Notes under the pieces: model-generated
Told to the model about the DNA's origin: nothing
Database searches by the model: none
The model's input: only the letters and a program-made list of their open reading frames with translations
Made by a program: the position numbers and the translations under genes
Part shown: positions 25,920-34,301 of the stretch, in pieces
Layout of the letters: every line of letters begins with the position of its first letter
Position numbering within the stretch: position 1 is the stretch's first letter
Origin: Ornithinimicrobium faecis
GTDB lineage: Bacteria > Actinomycetota > Actinomycetes > Actinomycetales > Dermatophilaceae
Assembly (NCBI RefSeq): GCF_023923225.1
Contig: NZ_CP099489.1
Location: 1,922,001-1,986,000 of the forward strand
DNA length: 64,000 nt
Direction: 5' to 3'

Positions 25920-26693
25920 GTGGCAATCTTCGGCCGGAAGAAGAAGGAGACCGTCGACGCGGTCGAGGAGGAGACCGAACAGGTCGTCCTGGAGGGGGAG
26001 CCGGGCGTCGACCGTGACTGGGACCGGGCTTTCGACGGTCCCCACGACGTCTCTGAGCGGCCCGAGGCGACCGGTCTGGTCAACCTCGGGGCCGTCAAGG
26101 TCCCGGCCGTGCCGGGCATGGAGATGCGCCTGGACCTGGAGAAGGGCACCAACCGCATCACCGGCGTGACCTGCACGATCGGTGGTTCCAAGCTGCAGGT
26201 GCAGGCCTTCGCCGCCCCGCGCAGCGAGGGCCTGTGGGACGAGATCCGCGAGGGCCTGGTCGAGGGGATCAAGGCCGCTGGCGGCTCCGCCCAGGTCGAC
26301 CCCGACGGGGTCATGGGCAAGGAACTGCTGGCCCGTATGCCGGGGCGCGACGCCAACGGTCGCGTCGCCTTTGCGCCCAACCGGTTTATCGGTGTCGACG
26401 GGCCTCGCTGGTTCGTGCGCGCTGTGATCAATGGTCCGGCCGCCTCCGACGCCAAGCAGTTGGCCGTGGTGCGCACCTTCCTGCGCCGGGTGGTCGTCGA
26501 CCGCGGCACCGAGGCGAGGCCGCCGCGTGAGGTTCTCACGTTGACGCCGCCCCAGTCCGTGGTGGAGGAGGCTGCCCGTCGGCGCAAGGCTGCCCAGGAG
26601 GCTGCTGCTGAGAAGAAGGCTGCCGAGGCCCAGGCCGCTGCTGGTGGCTCAGACGCCCCCTCGAGCGACGGGACGGGGCAGACCGACCGATGA
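25920..26693 (+). CDS. DUF3710-family protein (Rv2696c-like)
   Basis: 257-residue conserved actinobacterial protein. It starts MAIFGRKKKETVDAVEEE. The core domain (about 60-200) contains VPGMEMRLDLEKGTNRITGV, FAAPRSEGLWDEIREGLVEG and NRFIGVDGPRWFVRAVINGP. The tail is Ala/Lys-rich and coiled (ARRRKAAQEAAAEKKAAEAQ). Function is unknown. It sits six bp after dut and its stop overlaps the OB-fold gene start (ATGA), indicating tight coupling. Confidence 0.9.
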   Translation: MAIFGRKKKETVDAVEEETEQVVLEGEPGVDRDWDRAFDGPHDVSERPEATGLVNLGAVKVPAVPGMEMRLDLEKGTNRITGVTCTIGGSKLQVQAFAAPRSEGLWDEIREGLVEGIKAAGGSAQVDPDGVMGKELLARMPGRDANGRVAFAPNRFIGVDGPRWFVRAVINGPAASDAKQLAVVRTFLRRVVVDRGTEARPPREVLTLTPPQSVVEEAARRRKAAQEAAAEKKAAEAQAAAGGSDAPSSDGTGQTDR

Positions 26694-27052
26694 GTTTGCG
26701 CAGGGCCCTCGATGAGCTGGCCGTGGACGAGTCCGAGCTGGCGGCCGAAGAACTCGCGGCCGAGTGCTCCCGCCCCGGCTGCACGCGCATCGCGAACCTG
26801 CAGGTCCGGAGCCAGGCCTCGGTCACCGGCACCGTGCACAGCATTGCGGTCCTGCCGGCCGGTCGTGCCCCAGAGCTGCGCATCGAGCTGTTCGACGGGA
26901 CCGGGATCCTGGATGTGGTCTGGCTCGGCCGACGCGAGATCGCCGGCATCCGCCCCGGTGCCTACCTGACGCTCACCGGTCGGGTGACGCTGGTGGATGG
27001 CCGTCCCACGATCTTCAACCCCGGCTATCAGATGCTGCCCAGCCATGTCTGA
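26690..27052 (+). CDS. OB-fold nucleic acid-binding protein (Rv2694c-like)
   Basis: 120 residues. A charged N-terminus with a Cys pair (LAAECSRPGCTRIANL) precedes a tRNA-anticodon-type OB fold (QASVTGTVHSIAVLPAG, LRIELFDGTGILDVVWLGRREIAGIRPG, LTLTGRVTLVDGRPTIFNPGY). Binding of single-stranded nucleic acid is predicted by fold only. It overlaps the previous gene by four nt and the DUF3159 gene by eight nt. Confidence 0.88.
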   Translation: MSLRRALDELAVDESELAAEELAAECSRPGCTRIANLQVRSQASVTGTVHSIAVLPAGRAPELRIELFDGTGILDVVWLGRREIAGIRPGAYLTLTGRVTLVDGRPTIFNPGYQMLPSHV

Positions 27053-27857
27053 GCAGCCGCCCGAGTCCGGGCAGTCGGCCGAGCCAGGGCAGCCGGCAGT
27101 GTCAGGGCAGTCAACCGAGCCTGGGCAGTCAACCGAGCCTGGAGCGGGCCAGACACCTCAACCTGAGCATGAGGTCGAGGCCGTCGAGACGGTCGAGCAG
27201 GTGATCCGCACGCGGATCTCTGAGGTGCTCGGTGGGTGGTACGGCTCGCTGGAGACCGCCCTGCCCACGGTCGCCTTCGTCGTCCTGTGGCTGATCCGTG
27301 ACGAGGTCCGACCGGCGCTGCTCGCCGCGGGTGGCGTCGCGATCATCCTGCTGGGCATCCGGCTCTATATCGGCGGCTCGGTCCGGTTCGTGCTGACCTC
27401 GATCTTCGCGACGGCGATCGCCGCCTTCTTCGCGTTGCGATCGGGCAACGCCGAGGACGCCTTCCTGCCCGGCATCCTGACGTCCGCTGCCTATGGCGTG
27501 GGGACGCTCATCTCCATCCTCGCCAAGTGGCCGGCCGTCGGCTTTATTGTCGCGGCCGGTGACCCGGACTATGTCGAGCACCCCACTGCCTGGCGCAAGG
27601 ACCGTGCGCTGGTCAGGGTCTGCAGCCGGCTCACCTGGGTCCTCGTCGTGCTGTTCGCTGTGCGCGTGGTGATCATGCTGCCGCTCTATTTCGCCGAAGA
27701 GGTGGCCTGGTTGGGGGTGGCCAAGATCGCGCTCGGCTGGCCCGCCTATCTGGCGGCCATCGTGATCATGGGCTTCATGCTGGCCACCGGACACACTCCC
27801 GTCACCGAGCCGGCGGACGCGCCAGCCGACGACAAGGCGGCACGACCCGGGGAGTAG
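27045..27857 (+). CDS. DUF3159-family membrane protein
   Basis: 270-residue integral membrane protein of unknown function (Rv2693c family). The hydrophilic N-terminus (1-50) carries a tandem GQSTEPGQSTEP encoded by an 18-bp direct repeat near 27105-27140. Five or six TM helices follow (ETALPTVAFVVLWLI, LLAAGGVAIILLGIRLYIGG, and others). The loop AAGDPDYVEHPTAWRKDRALVRVCSRLTW is characteristic. The ATG at 27045 is chosen inside the preceding gene's end because it gives the normal N-terminus (MSEQPPESGQ). Confidence 0.87.
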   Translation: MSEQPPESGQSAEPGQPAVSGQSTEPGQSTEPGAGQTPQPEHEVEAVETVEQVIRTRISEVLGGWYGSLETALPTVAFVVLWLIRDEVRPALLAAGGVAIILLGIRLYIGGSVRFVLTSIFATAIAAFFALRSGNAEDAFLPGILTSAAYGVGTLISILAKWPAVGFIVAAGDPDYVEHPTAWRKDRALVRVCSRLTWVLVVLFAVRVVIMLPLYFAEEVAWLGVAKIALGWPAYLAAIVIMGFMLATGHTPVTEPADAPADDKAARPGE

Positions 27858-27935
27858 CCCGACCGGCCCACGTGCTGGCACAGGTCGTTGATGTGTGCCC
27901 TGGCTCAGCCCGCCCCGGGGCGCTACCTTGACATC

Positions 27936-28130
27936 GTGGACCCAATGGCGATCGCCCTCATGGTGTTGTTGCTGCCGATGGCCGGGCTGGTCCTGGCCAT
28001 CATGTGGTGGCGTCGTCAGGAAACTCGGCGAACCGGGCCAGATGCTGATCACTCTGCCTCTGCCACCTTGCGTGATCCGGCCCAGGAGCGCCGACGTCGG
28101 GACGCGCGGCACAAGGGTCTGATGGGTTAG
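27936..28130 (+). CDS. Small single-pass membrane protein
   Basis: 64 residues: one TM helix (DPMAIALMVLLLPMAGLVLAIMWW) followed by a basic, hydrophilic tail ending ERRRRDARHKGLMG. The GTG at 27936 has no ribosome-binding site, but TACCTT (27924-27929) ends six nt upstream, so leaderless expression fits. It could also start at ATG 27945. No family recognised. It lies between DUF3159 and the SRPBCC gene, where the conserved block departs from the Mycobacterium order. Confidence 0.55.
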   Translation: MDPMAIALMVLLLPMAGLVLAIMWWRRQETRRTGPDADHSASATLRDPAQERRRRDARHKGLMG

Positions 28131-28187
28131 GCGTTTCGAGCCCGAGAGAGCGTGGGGCCCTAACCCTGTGCTAGGAGGAGTCATCCG

Positions 28188-28613
28188 TTGTTCAAGACCG
28201 AAGCGGTGTCGGTGAGTTCGGCCGATCCAGCTGCGGTGTGGGCCGTGCTGATGAATGTGCCCGACTGGCCGAAGTGGAATCCTCGTTACGTCGCCGCCGA
28301 GGCGGAAGGTCCCTTGAGTCTTGCTCAACGTGGTGTTGTGACGCTTGTCGATGGCCGCCGCAGCCCGGTCGAGGTCTTCGAGTGGGACCAAGGGCGGTAC
28401 ATGGTGCTCGGGGGACGCGCGCCGGCCACGGATATCCGATTCCAGTATCGGCTTGAGGCGGATGCGGCCGGCGGTACACGCGTGACTCTCGGGCACAGTT
28501 TGCAGGGACCCGCTTCGCCCCTCTTTGCACGCTTGTTCGGTCGCCGTGTGGCTGCTTACCTGCCCGACGCGGCTTCGCAACTGGCGCACTTGGCAGAGGC
28601 TCGCGGAAGCTGA
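28188..28613 (+). CDS. SRPBCC / polyketide-cyclase-like protein
   Basis: 141-residue START-like lipid or ligand-binding fold. The N-terminus FKTEAVSVSSADPAAVWAVLMNVPDWPKWNP contains the usual W-P-x-W-N/D-P signature, followed by beta strands (RYMVLGGRAPATDIRFQYRLEA) and a long C-terminal helix. The start is TTG at 28188, supported by AGGAGGAG seven nt upstream (28173-28180). Function is not inferable. Codon use is slightly less GC-rich than its neighbours. Confidence 0.72.
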   Translation: MFKTEAVSVSSADPAAVWAVLMNVPDWPKWNPRYVAAEAEGPLSLAQRGVVTLVDGRRSPVEVFEWDQGRYMVLGGRAPATDIRFQYRLEADAAGGTRVTLGHSLQGPASPLFARLFGRRVAAYLPDAASQLAHLAEARGS

Positions 28614-28709
28614 ACAGGTCTGGCCTGTCGGCCACCCATCAACTTCGCTGGCTTGCGATGTTTGTGCTGGTCAGGTGCTCTGTCGGTGGTGGGTGTTTAG
28701 ATCGTTTGT

Positions 28710-30173
28710 ATGAAGCAGGCAGACGCGACGGTGGTGGTCGGGGACGAGGTCCTCGGCCAGGATGGCCGCGCGTCGTTGCCTGGGGGTGTGCCGGTGTCGG
28801 ATGCAGAGTTGGCGGTGTTGTTCGCGCAGGAGCGTGAGGCGACCGTCTCGACGCGGACGGCAGGTGGCCCGGCGGATGACGACATGGACTCGTTTGAGTG
28901 GTGGTCGCTGCAGGCCGAGTTGGACCAGGCCCTGGTCGAGCAGGGGTCGGTGTCGGCGGCGGAAGTCCTCTCGGACGGGTTGGCGACCGCGTGTAGCGCG
29001 GTGGGGCGTGTTGGGGGTTTGGGGCCGTCGGAGTTGGTGTCGGTTTTCGACCCGGGTGTCATTGACGCGTTGGAGGTCGTGGGGCAGGTGCGGGCGAAGT
29101 TGGATGGTGCCGGGGTTGCCTTGGCGGTGGAGGCGTCGACGCGGGGGTTGCACACTGCGGTGGGACTGTCGTTGGTGGATTGGTTGCGGGTGCGGTGCCC
29201 GTGGCTGTCGGTGTCGGAGGCTGGTCAGATCCGCACCATTGTCAGGGCTGGGGAGAGGCACTGGGGCAAGGCGCTGCTGGCCAGGGTGGCCGCGGGGGAG
29301 CTTGCGGTGCACCGGGGTGCGAAGGTCGCGAAGACGATCACCCGGTTGGCCTCGAGCCTGGGGCCGGCGGAACAGGCCGAGTATGCCGACATCGCCACTA
29401 ACGCGGCTGCGGATGAGGAGATCAGCGACAGGGACCTGGAGGTGGTGTGCCAGGAGCTGCTCCAACGCCTGTTGGATGAGAAGCCGAAAGAGGAGCGCGA
29501 GCGGACGGCGCAGTCGTTGCGGTGTGTGTCTCGTCGTCCGTTGGGGAATGGGTTGACGCGGTTCACGGTCGATGCCCCGCAGGGGGATGCGGCGTTGTTG
29601 GAGGGTGTGTTGAACGGTCCGTTGGCGGCGCCGGAGCCGATTGAGGACGGCGCTGAGATGGATATGCGTTCGCCGGGGCAGCGGAAGTTTGATGCGTTGG
29701 TGATGGTGATTAACCGTGGCCTGTCGAACCCGGGTGCCCCGCCGAGTAGTGGTCGGGCGTCGGTGATGATCACGGTGAAGGCGGATCCGGCGACCGGCAA
29801 GCCGGTGGGTGCTGGGGTGACGGCGTTGGGTCAGGTGTTGGATGCTCAGCAGGTGGGGAGGTTCGCGTGTATCGGGGACGTGACCCCGATCGCTCTGGGG
29901 GAGTATGGCGAGCCGTTGAACCTCGGTCGGACGGTGAGGTTAGCGACGCCGGGGCAGTTCAAGTCGTTGCTGGTCAGAGACCAGAAATGTACGTATCCGG
30001 GGTGTTCGATCCCGGGGACTTGGTGCGACTCGCATCACCTGGTGTGGTGGTGTCGCGATGGCAACACTGACATCGCTGTCCTGGTCCTACTCTGTCCACG
30101 GCATCACACATTAGTGCACCAGAAAGACCTGATGGCGACCGTGTCCGGGTCCGTCGTGACCTGGCACGTGTGA
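28710..30173 (+). CDS. DUF222 / HNH endonuclease (13E12-repeat family)
   Basis: 487-residue protein of the actinobacterial DUF222-HNH group. A helical DUF222 domain spans about 70-330 (SVSEAGQIRTIVRAGERHWGKALL). An intact C-terminal HNH nuclease motif has zinc cysteines: CTYPGCSIPGTWCDSHHLVWW, CRDGNTDIAVLVLLCPRHHTLVH. Third codon positions use many more T and G (gtggtgt, ttggtg, gttgg strings) than flanking genes, a sign of different ancestry. It interrupts the conserved DUF3159-to-TrkA block. TTAGAT (28697-28702) ends seven nt before the ATG, suggesting leaderless expression. The family is multicopy and mobile-like in many actinobacteria; biological role unsettled. Confidence 0.88.
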   Translation: MKQADATVVVGDEVLGQDGRASLPGGVPVSDAELAVLFAQEREATVSTRTAGGPADDDMDSFEWWSLQAELDQALVEQGSVSAAEVLSDGLATACSAVGRVGGLGPSELVSVFDPGVIDALEVVGQVRAKLDGAGVALAVEASTRGLHTAVGLSLVDWLRVRCPWLSVSEAGQIRTIVRAGERHWGKALLARVAAGELAVHRGAKVAKTITRLASSLGPAEQAEYADIATNAAADEEISDRDLEVVCQELLQRLLDEKPKEERERTAQSLRCVSRRPLGNGLTRFTVDAPQGDAALLEGVLNGPLAAPEPIEDGAEMDMRSPGQRKFDALVMVINRGLSNPGAPPSSGRASVMITVKADPATGKPVGAGVTALGQVLDAQQVGRFACIGDVTPIALGEYGEPLNLGRTVRLATPGQFKSLLVRDQKCTYPGCSIPGTWCDSHHLVWWCRDGNTDIAVLVLLCPRHHTLVHQKDLMATVSGSVVTWHV

Positions 30174-30188
30174 CCACCACGCCCCGAA

Positions 30189-30209
30189 GCCCGGCCACCA
30201 CGGCCGGGC
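30189..30209 (+). terminator. Hairpin terminator after the HNH gene
   Basis: GCCCGGCC and GGCCGGGC (8-bp perfect stem, loop ACCAC) lie 16 bp after the HNH stop. No T-run. Confidence 0.6.
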
Positions 30210-30260
30210 CCACAGGCATGCCCAGGAGAGCTCCCCGCGCTGGTCGGTGACGCACAGGCC

Positions 30261-30288
30261 GCTGTCTCTCGGTGGCTGTCTCTCGGTG
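30261..30288 (+). repeat. 14-bp tandem duplication
   Basis: GCTGTCTCTCGGTG occurs twice in direct tandem between the HNH gene and the methyltransferase stop. It may be a small scar near the edge of the inserted HNH gene. Confidence 0.6.
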
Positions 30289-30296
30289 GGTGTCGC

Positions 30297-31598
30297 TCAG
30301 GGAGCGTCGAGGACTGCCACCAGCTCCATGTGGTGGGTCATCGGGAAGGCGTCGAAGGCTCGCACGTCACGCAGGGCGTAGCCGTGCTCGATGAGATAGC
30401 CGACGTCGCGAGCTAGCGCGGCGGGGTCGCAGGCGACATAGCCGATCGTGCGCGGTCCCAGACCAGCAACGTCGCGGCAGACCTGACGCCCGGCGCCCGT
30501 GCGAGGAGGGTCGAGCACCACGAGGTCAGCTCGCCGCTTGCTGCGCACCATACGCCGGACCGCACGGTCGACGCGGTCGCGTGTCACCTTCACCTCCGGG
30601 AAGGCCGCCAGGTTGTCGCGCGCGTGCTCGGTCGCCACACGATCGCCCTCGACCGCCTCGACGGAACCTCGGTCACCCACCACCTCGGCGAAGGCTGCGG
30701 CGAAGACGCCCACTCCGGCATACAGATCGAGCACCTGGTCACCGGGCCGCGGATCAAGCCAGTCCAGGACCGTGGACACGAAGGTCCTGGCAGCACCAGG
30801 GTGCACCTGCCAGAAGCCGCGGGACGAGACCTCCAACTCCAACTCCCGGTCGGCCAGGATGACCCGCTCCCGGACCACTGGCACGGGGCCGTGGGGCACC
30901 TCGACGACGACCGGCTCACCGACAGAGGGGGCGACGACGTCGACGGCCGTGGAGCCCGGGTGGGTCGTGCTGAGCACACCGGTGTCCAGCACCCGCGGGT
31001 CGGCGATCAGACAGGTGTCGACCGGGACGATGTCGTGGCTGCGGTGCCGGCGCAGACCGGGTCGACCGCCCTCGTCCACGGCAAACTCCACGCGCGTGCG
31101 CCACCCCAGACCGTCCTGGTCACCCTGCACCGCCTCGACCTCGAGCTCACGCCCCAGGTGGGCCGTCAGATCCAGACGAGTCAGTCGCGAGAACTGCTCG
31201 AGGATGACGTCCTTCTTCAGCGCGCGCTGGCCCGCCAGGTCGACGTGCTGCCAGTCGCACCCGCCGCACCGGCCGGGGCCGGACCACGGGCAGGGCGCAG
31301 GGATCCGCTCGGGTGCGGCCCGCAGCACCTCGATCGCGTCGGCACGCAGGAAGCGCCCGCCCGGACCGATCTCGGTCACCTCGGCGCGGACCTGCTCGCC
31401 CGGGAGCGTGTGCCGCACGAAGACGACCTGGCCCTCGTGCCGGGCGACGCAGTGCCCACCATGAGCCACCGGCCCGACGTCGACGACGAACCGCTCACCG
31501 ACAGCGATGGCACCCTCCGCTGCGCCGTTCGCTGCCTCGTTCTCTGCGCCGTTGCCCGCGCCCTGGGGGCTCTGCTCAGCGTTCTGCCTGGTGTTCAT
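30297..31598 (-). CDS. TRAM-domain class I SAM-dependent RNA methyltransferase (RlmD/TrmA-like)
   Basis: 433-residue probable m5U-type RNA methyltransferase (Rv2689c family). A Gln/Ala-rich N-terminus is followed by a TRAM domain (about 30-95, RFVVDVGPVAHGGHCVARHEG). Cysteines CPWSGPGRCGGCDWQHVD suggest an Fe-S site. The SAM motif is VLDLYAGVGVFAAAFAEVVG, then VVLDPPRTGAG and the catalytic-Cys motif YVACDPAALARDVGYL. The C-terminus MTHHMELVAVLDAP is typical. The start overlaps the permease stop by 23 bp, so it is translated after the permease on the same mRNA. Confidence 0.9.
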   Translation of the reverse strand: MNTRQNAEQSPQGAGNGAENEAANGAAEGAIAVGERFVVDVGPVAHGGHCVARHEGQVVFVRHTLPGEQVRAEVTEIGPGGRFLRADAIEVLRAAPERIPAPCPWSGPGRCGGCDWQHVDLAGQRALKKDVILEQFSRLTRLDLTAHLGRELEVEAVQGDQDGLGWRTRVEFAVDEGGRPGLRRHRSHDIVPVDTCLIADPRVLDTGVLSTTHPGSTAVDVVAPSVGEPVVVEVPHGPVPVVRERVILADRELELEVSSRGFWQVHPGAARTFVSTVLDWLDPRPGDQVLDLYAGVGVFAAAFAEVVGDRGSVEAVEGDRVATEHARDNLAAFPEVKVTRDRVDRAVRRMVRSKRRADLVVLDPPRTGAGRQVCRDVAGLGPRTIGYVACDPAALARDVGYLIEHGYALRDVRAFDAFPMTHHMELVAVLDAP

Positions 31599-33561
31599 CC
31601 AGTCCTTCCCTCACTCCCTCCGCCTGCCACGGCACGGTCACCAGCATGACGCCCTGCGTGCGCAGCAGCCCACGGCGCAGTCGCTCCAGCGTCCGGTCAC
31701 GGACCATCCGGATCCACCAGCCGTCACGCCCGACATACTCCGCGACATAGACGACCACCACATCCCGGGGGCGGTCCCGGCGCACCCGCCGCACATAGTT
31801 GATCACGGGTCGCACCGCCTCACGGTAGGGCGAGTCCAGCGCCCGCAGCGTCACCGGCATCTTGCGGGCCTCCCACGCCGCCCGCAACTCCTGGGTCGTC
31901 TCCGGCACCACGTCGACCGTCACCGCCTCAAGGCTGTGCGGACGCGTCGCACGGGCATAGGCCAGCGCCCGCATGGTCGGCCGGTCCAGGCGCGGCACAT
32001 AGACCAGGGCGTGCACCCGGGAGGGCACCACCTGGCTGGTGTCCACGCCCTCAGCAGGCAGCGAGACGTCGTTGTCCATCGTGCGGTGATAGCGGTAGAC
32101 CATGGTCATCCCCATCCAGATGAGACCGATCGCGAGCAGGGAGAGCCCCGCCCCGTTGGTGAAGCGAGTGAGCAGCACGATCACCAGGACCAGACCAGAG
32201 ACGGTCAGGCCCACCTGGTTGATCGTGCGGCTGCGGATCATGCCCACGCGCTGGCGCAGGCTGAGCTCGGTGCGCAGCCGCCGGTTCCAGTGGCGGACCA
32301 TGCCGGCCTGGCTGCAGGTGAACGAGATGAACACGCCGACGATATACATCTGGATCAGCTCGGTCACCGTGGCGCGATAGACCAACACGAGGGCGGCAGA
32401 CGCGGCGGCCAACAAGATGATGCCGTTGGAGTAGGTCAACCGGTGACCGCGGCTGACCAGCCCGCGCGGCAGGAACCGGTCCCTGGCCAGGCGGGAGGCG
32501 AGCACGGGGAAGCCGTTGAAGGCGGTGTTGGCCGCGACGAAGAGCATCACGCCGGTCGTGATGGCCACCAGCACGACCCCCACGGTCAGCTCGCCGAAGA
32601 TCACCTTGGACAGCTGACCGAGCACGGTGTCCTGCACAAAGTCCGGCCCCACCGGCTCACCCTCGTGGCGCAGCTGCTGCTGGGGGTTGACCGCCATCTG
32701 GATGCCCGTCTCCCGGGTCAACCACAGGACTGAGACCGTGATGGTGATCGACAGCGCCGCCATGACCGCCAGCACCGAGGCCGCGTTGCGACTCTTGGGG
32801 CGCTGGAGTGCGGGCACCCCGTTGGCCACCCCCTGCACCCCGGTGAGGGCGACGGAGCCGGAGGCGAAGGCCCGCAGGCACAGGAAGACCAGGAAGAGGC
32901 CGGTCATCTCCTCATAACCCTCGGCAGGGAGGAGCTCATACTCCGCGCTGCCGGCCCGGCCCAGGGTGCCGGTCAGGAACTGCACGGCACCAGTGATGAT
33001 CAGTATGCCGAGGGCACCCAGGAAGGCGTAGACCGGCACCGCCAGCGCACGGCCGGACTCGCGGACGCCACGCAGGTTGATCAGGGTGAGCAGGGCGATC
33101 AGCCCGGCGGCCACGGCCGCCTCATAGCCGCGCAGGAACTCCAGGGCCGCGGCCGCGTTCTGCACTCCCGCGGAGACCGACACCGCCACGGTCAGGACAT
33201 AGTCGACGATCAGTGCGGAGCCGACCACCACGCCGGCGCGAGGACCGAGGTTGTCCGAGGCCACCTCGTAGTCGCCGCCACCGCGAGGGTAGGCATAGAC
33301 GGTCTGGCGGTAGGACGCAACGATCACCAGCATCACCAGGGCGACGGCGACGCCGACCTCCCAGGAATAGAAGTAGATCGCTGCACCACCGGCCAGGGCG
33401 AGGGTGAGCACGATCTCGTCCACGGCATACGCCACGGAGGACAACGCGTCACTGGCGAAGACCGGCATCCCCAGCCGACGGGGCAGCAGGGTGTCGCTGA
33501 GCCGGTCGGTGCGCAGGGCGCGACCGATGAAAACCCGCTTGAGCAGGCCGCCGGACTCCAT
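31576..33561 (-). CDS. APC-family permease, KimA-like (probable K+ transporter)
   Basis: 661 residues: 12 TM helices plus a ~170-residue cytoplasmic C-terminal domain (HALVYVPRLDRPTMRALAYARA). Stretches match KimA of Bacillus: ASDALSSVAYAVDE, SYRQTVYAYPRGGGDYEVAS, DNLG, VDYVLTVAVSVSAG and MYIVGVFISFTCSQAGM. As I recall the KimA structure, its K+ site uses Asp36, Tyr43, Tyr118 and Tyr377. Equivalents here are Asp38, Tyr45, Tyr121 and the Tyr in MYIVGVF. It is usually annotated only as an amino-acid permease (Rv2690c family). It is divergent, by 70 bp, from two RCK-domain proteins, supporting K+ rather than amino acids. The ATG at 33561 gives the family start (MESGGLLKRVFIGRAL). Confidence 0.82.
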   Translation of the reverse strand: MESGGLLKRVFIGRALRTDRLSDTLLPRRLGMPVFASDALSSVAYAVDEIVLTLALAGGAAIYFYSWEVGVAVALVMLVIVASYRQTVYAYPRGGGDYEVASDNLGPRAGVVVGSALIVDYVLTVAVSVSAGVQNAAAALEFLRGYEAAVAAGLIALLTLINLRGVRESGRALAVPVYAFLGALGILIITGAVQFLTGTLGRAGSAEYELLPAEGYEEMTGLFLVFLCLRAFASGSVALTGVQGVANGVPALQRPKSRNAASVLAVMAALSITITVSVLWLTRETGIQMAVNPQQQLRHEGEPVGPDFVQDTVLGQLSKVIFGELTVGVVLVAITTGVMLFVAANTAFNGFPVLASRLARDRFLPRGLVSRGHRLTYSNGIILLAAASAALVLVYRATVTELIQMYIVGVFISFTCSQAGMVRHWNRRLRTELSLRQRVGMIRSRTINQVGLTVSGLVLVIVLLTRFTNGAGLSLLAIGLIWMGMTMVYRYHRTMDNDVSLPAEGVDTSQVVPSRVHALVYVPRLDRPTMRALAYARATRPHSLEAVTVDVVPETTQELRAAWEARKMPVTLRALDSPYREAVRPVINYVRRVRRDRPRDVVVVYVAEYVGRDGWWIRMVRDRTLERLRRGLLRTQGVMLVTVPWQAEGVREGLDEHQAER

Positions 33562-33631
33562 GCGGGCCACTCTAGAGAGAGAACCGTGGTGTGGCCGACA
33601 TCTGAGCGTCGCCCGGGGTAGCGTCGGCACC

Positions 33632-34294
33632 GTGCACTTCGTCATCATGGGCTGCGGCCGCGTCGGGGCCACCCTCGCGCACAGCCTGATCCAGCGCGGC
33701 CACGACGTGGCCGTCATCGACCAGGACCCGGCAGCCTTCCACCGGCTCGGGCCGGACTTCCCAGGGCGACGCATCAAGGGCATCGGCTTCGACCGGGAGG
33801 TGATGAAGGACGCCGGGGTGCCCCAGGCGTTCGCCTTCGCCGCGGTCAGCAGCGGTGACAACTCCAACATCATCGCCGCCCGGGTCGCGCGCGAGACCTT
33901 CGGCGTCGAGCGGGTCGTGGCCAGGATCTACGACCCCAAGCGTGCCGAGATCTTCCAGCGCCTCGGCATACCGACGGTCGCCACGGTGCGCTGGACCGCG
34001 GACCAGACCCTGCACCACCTGCTGCCGGAGGGCAGCACCCCGGACTATTTCGATCCCAGCGGCACGCTGGTGATCGGCCAGATCCACGTCAACCCGCGCT
34101 GGATCGGGCGGCGGTTGAGCGAGATCGAGCAGACCTTCGAGGTGCGCGTGGCCTTCGTCACCCGGCTCGGGGACGCGCTGATCCCGACCGCCGACTCGGT
34201 CTATCAGGAGGGCGACGAGCTGCACCTGGTGGCGCGGCGCGGGACGCTGCCCGAGCTGGAGCAGCGGCTGGACACTGTCCAGCCGCAGGAGTGA
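33632..34294 (+). CDS. ceoB: TrkA-type RCK potassium-uptake regulator (CeoB-like)
   Basis: 220-residue cytoplasmic K+-transport regulator. The N-terminal NAD-binding RCK domain carries MGCGRVGATLAHSLIQRGHDVAVIDQD. The C-terminal TrkA-C ligand-binding domain (about 140-215) includes VRVAFVTRLGDALIPTADSVYQEGDELHLVA. The GTG at 33632 lacks a Shine-Dalgarno; TAGCGT (33619-33624) ends seven nt before it, so a leaderless transcript is likely. It is paired with the next gene exactly as Rv2691-Rv2692. Confidence 0.9.
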   Translation: MHFVIMGCGRVGATLAHSLIQRGHDVAVIDQDPAAFHRLGPDFPGRRIKGIGFDREVMKDAGVPQAFAFAAVSSGDNSNIIAARVARETFGVERVVARIYDPKRAEIFQRLGIPTVATVRWTADQTLHHLLPEGSTPDYFDPSGTLVIGQIHVNPRWIGRRLSEIEQTFEVRVAFVTRLGDALIPTADSVYQEGDELHLVARRGTLPELEQRLDTVQPQE

Positions 34295-34301
34295 GGTGCC
34301 C

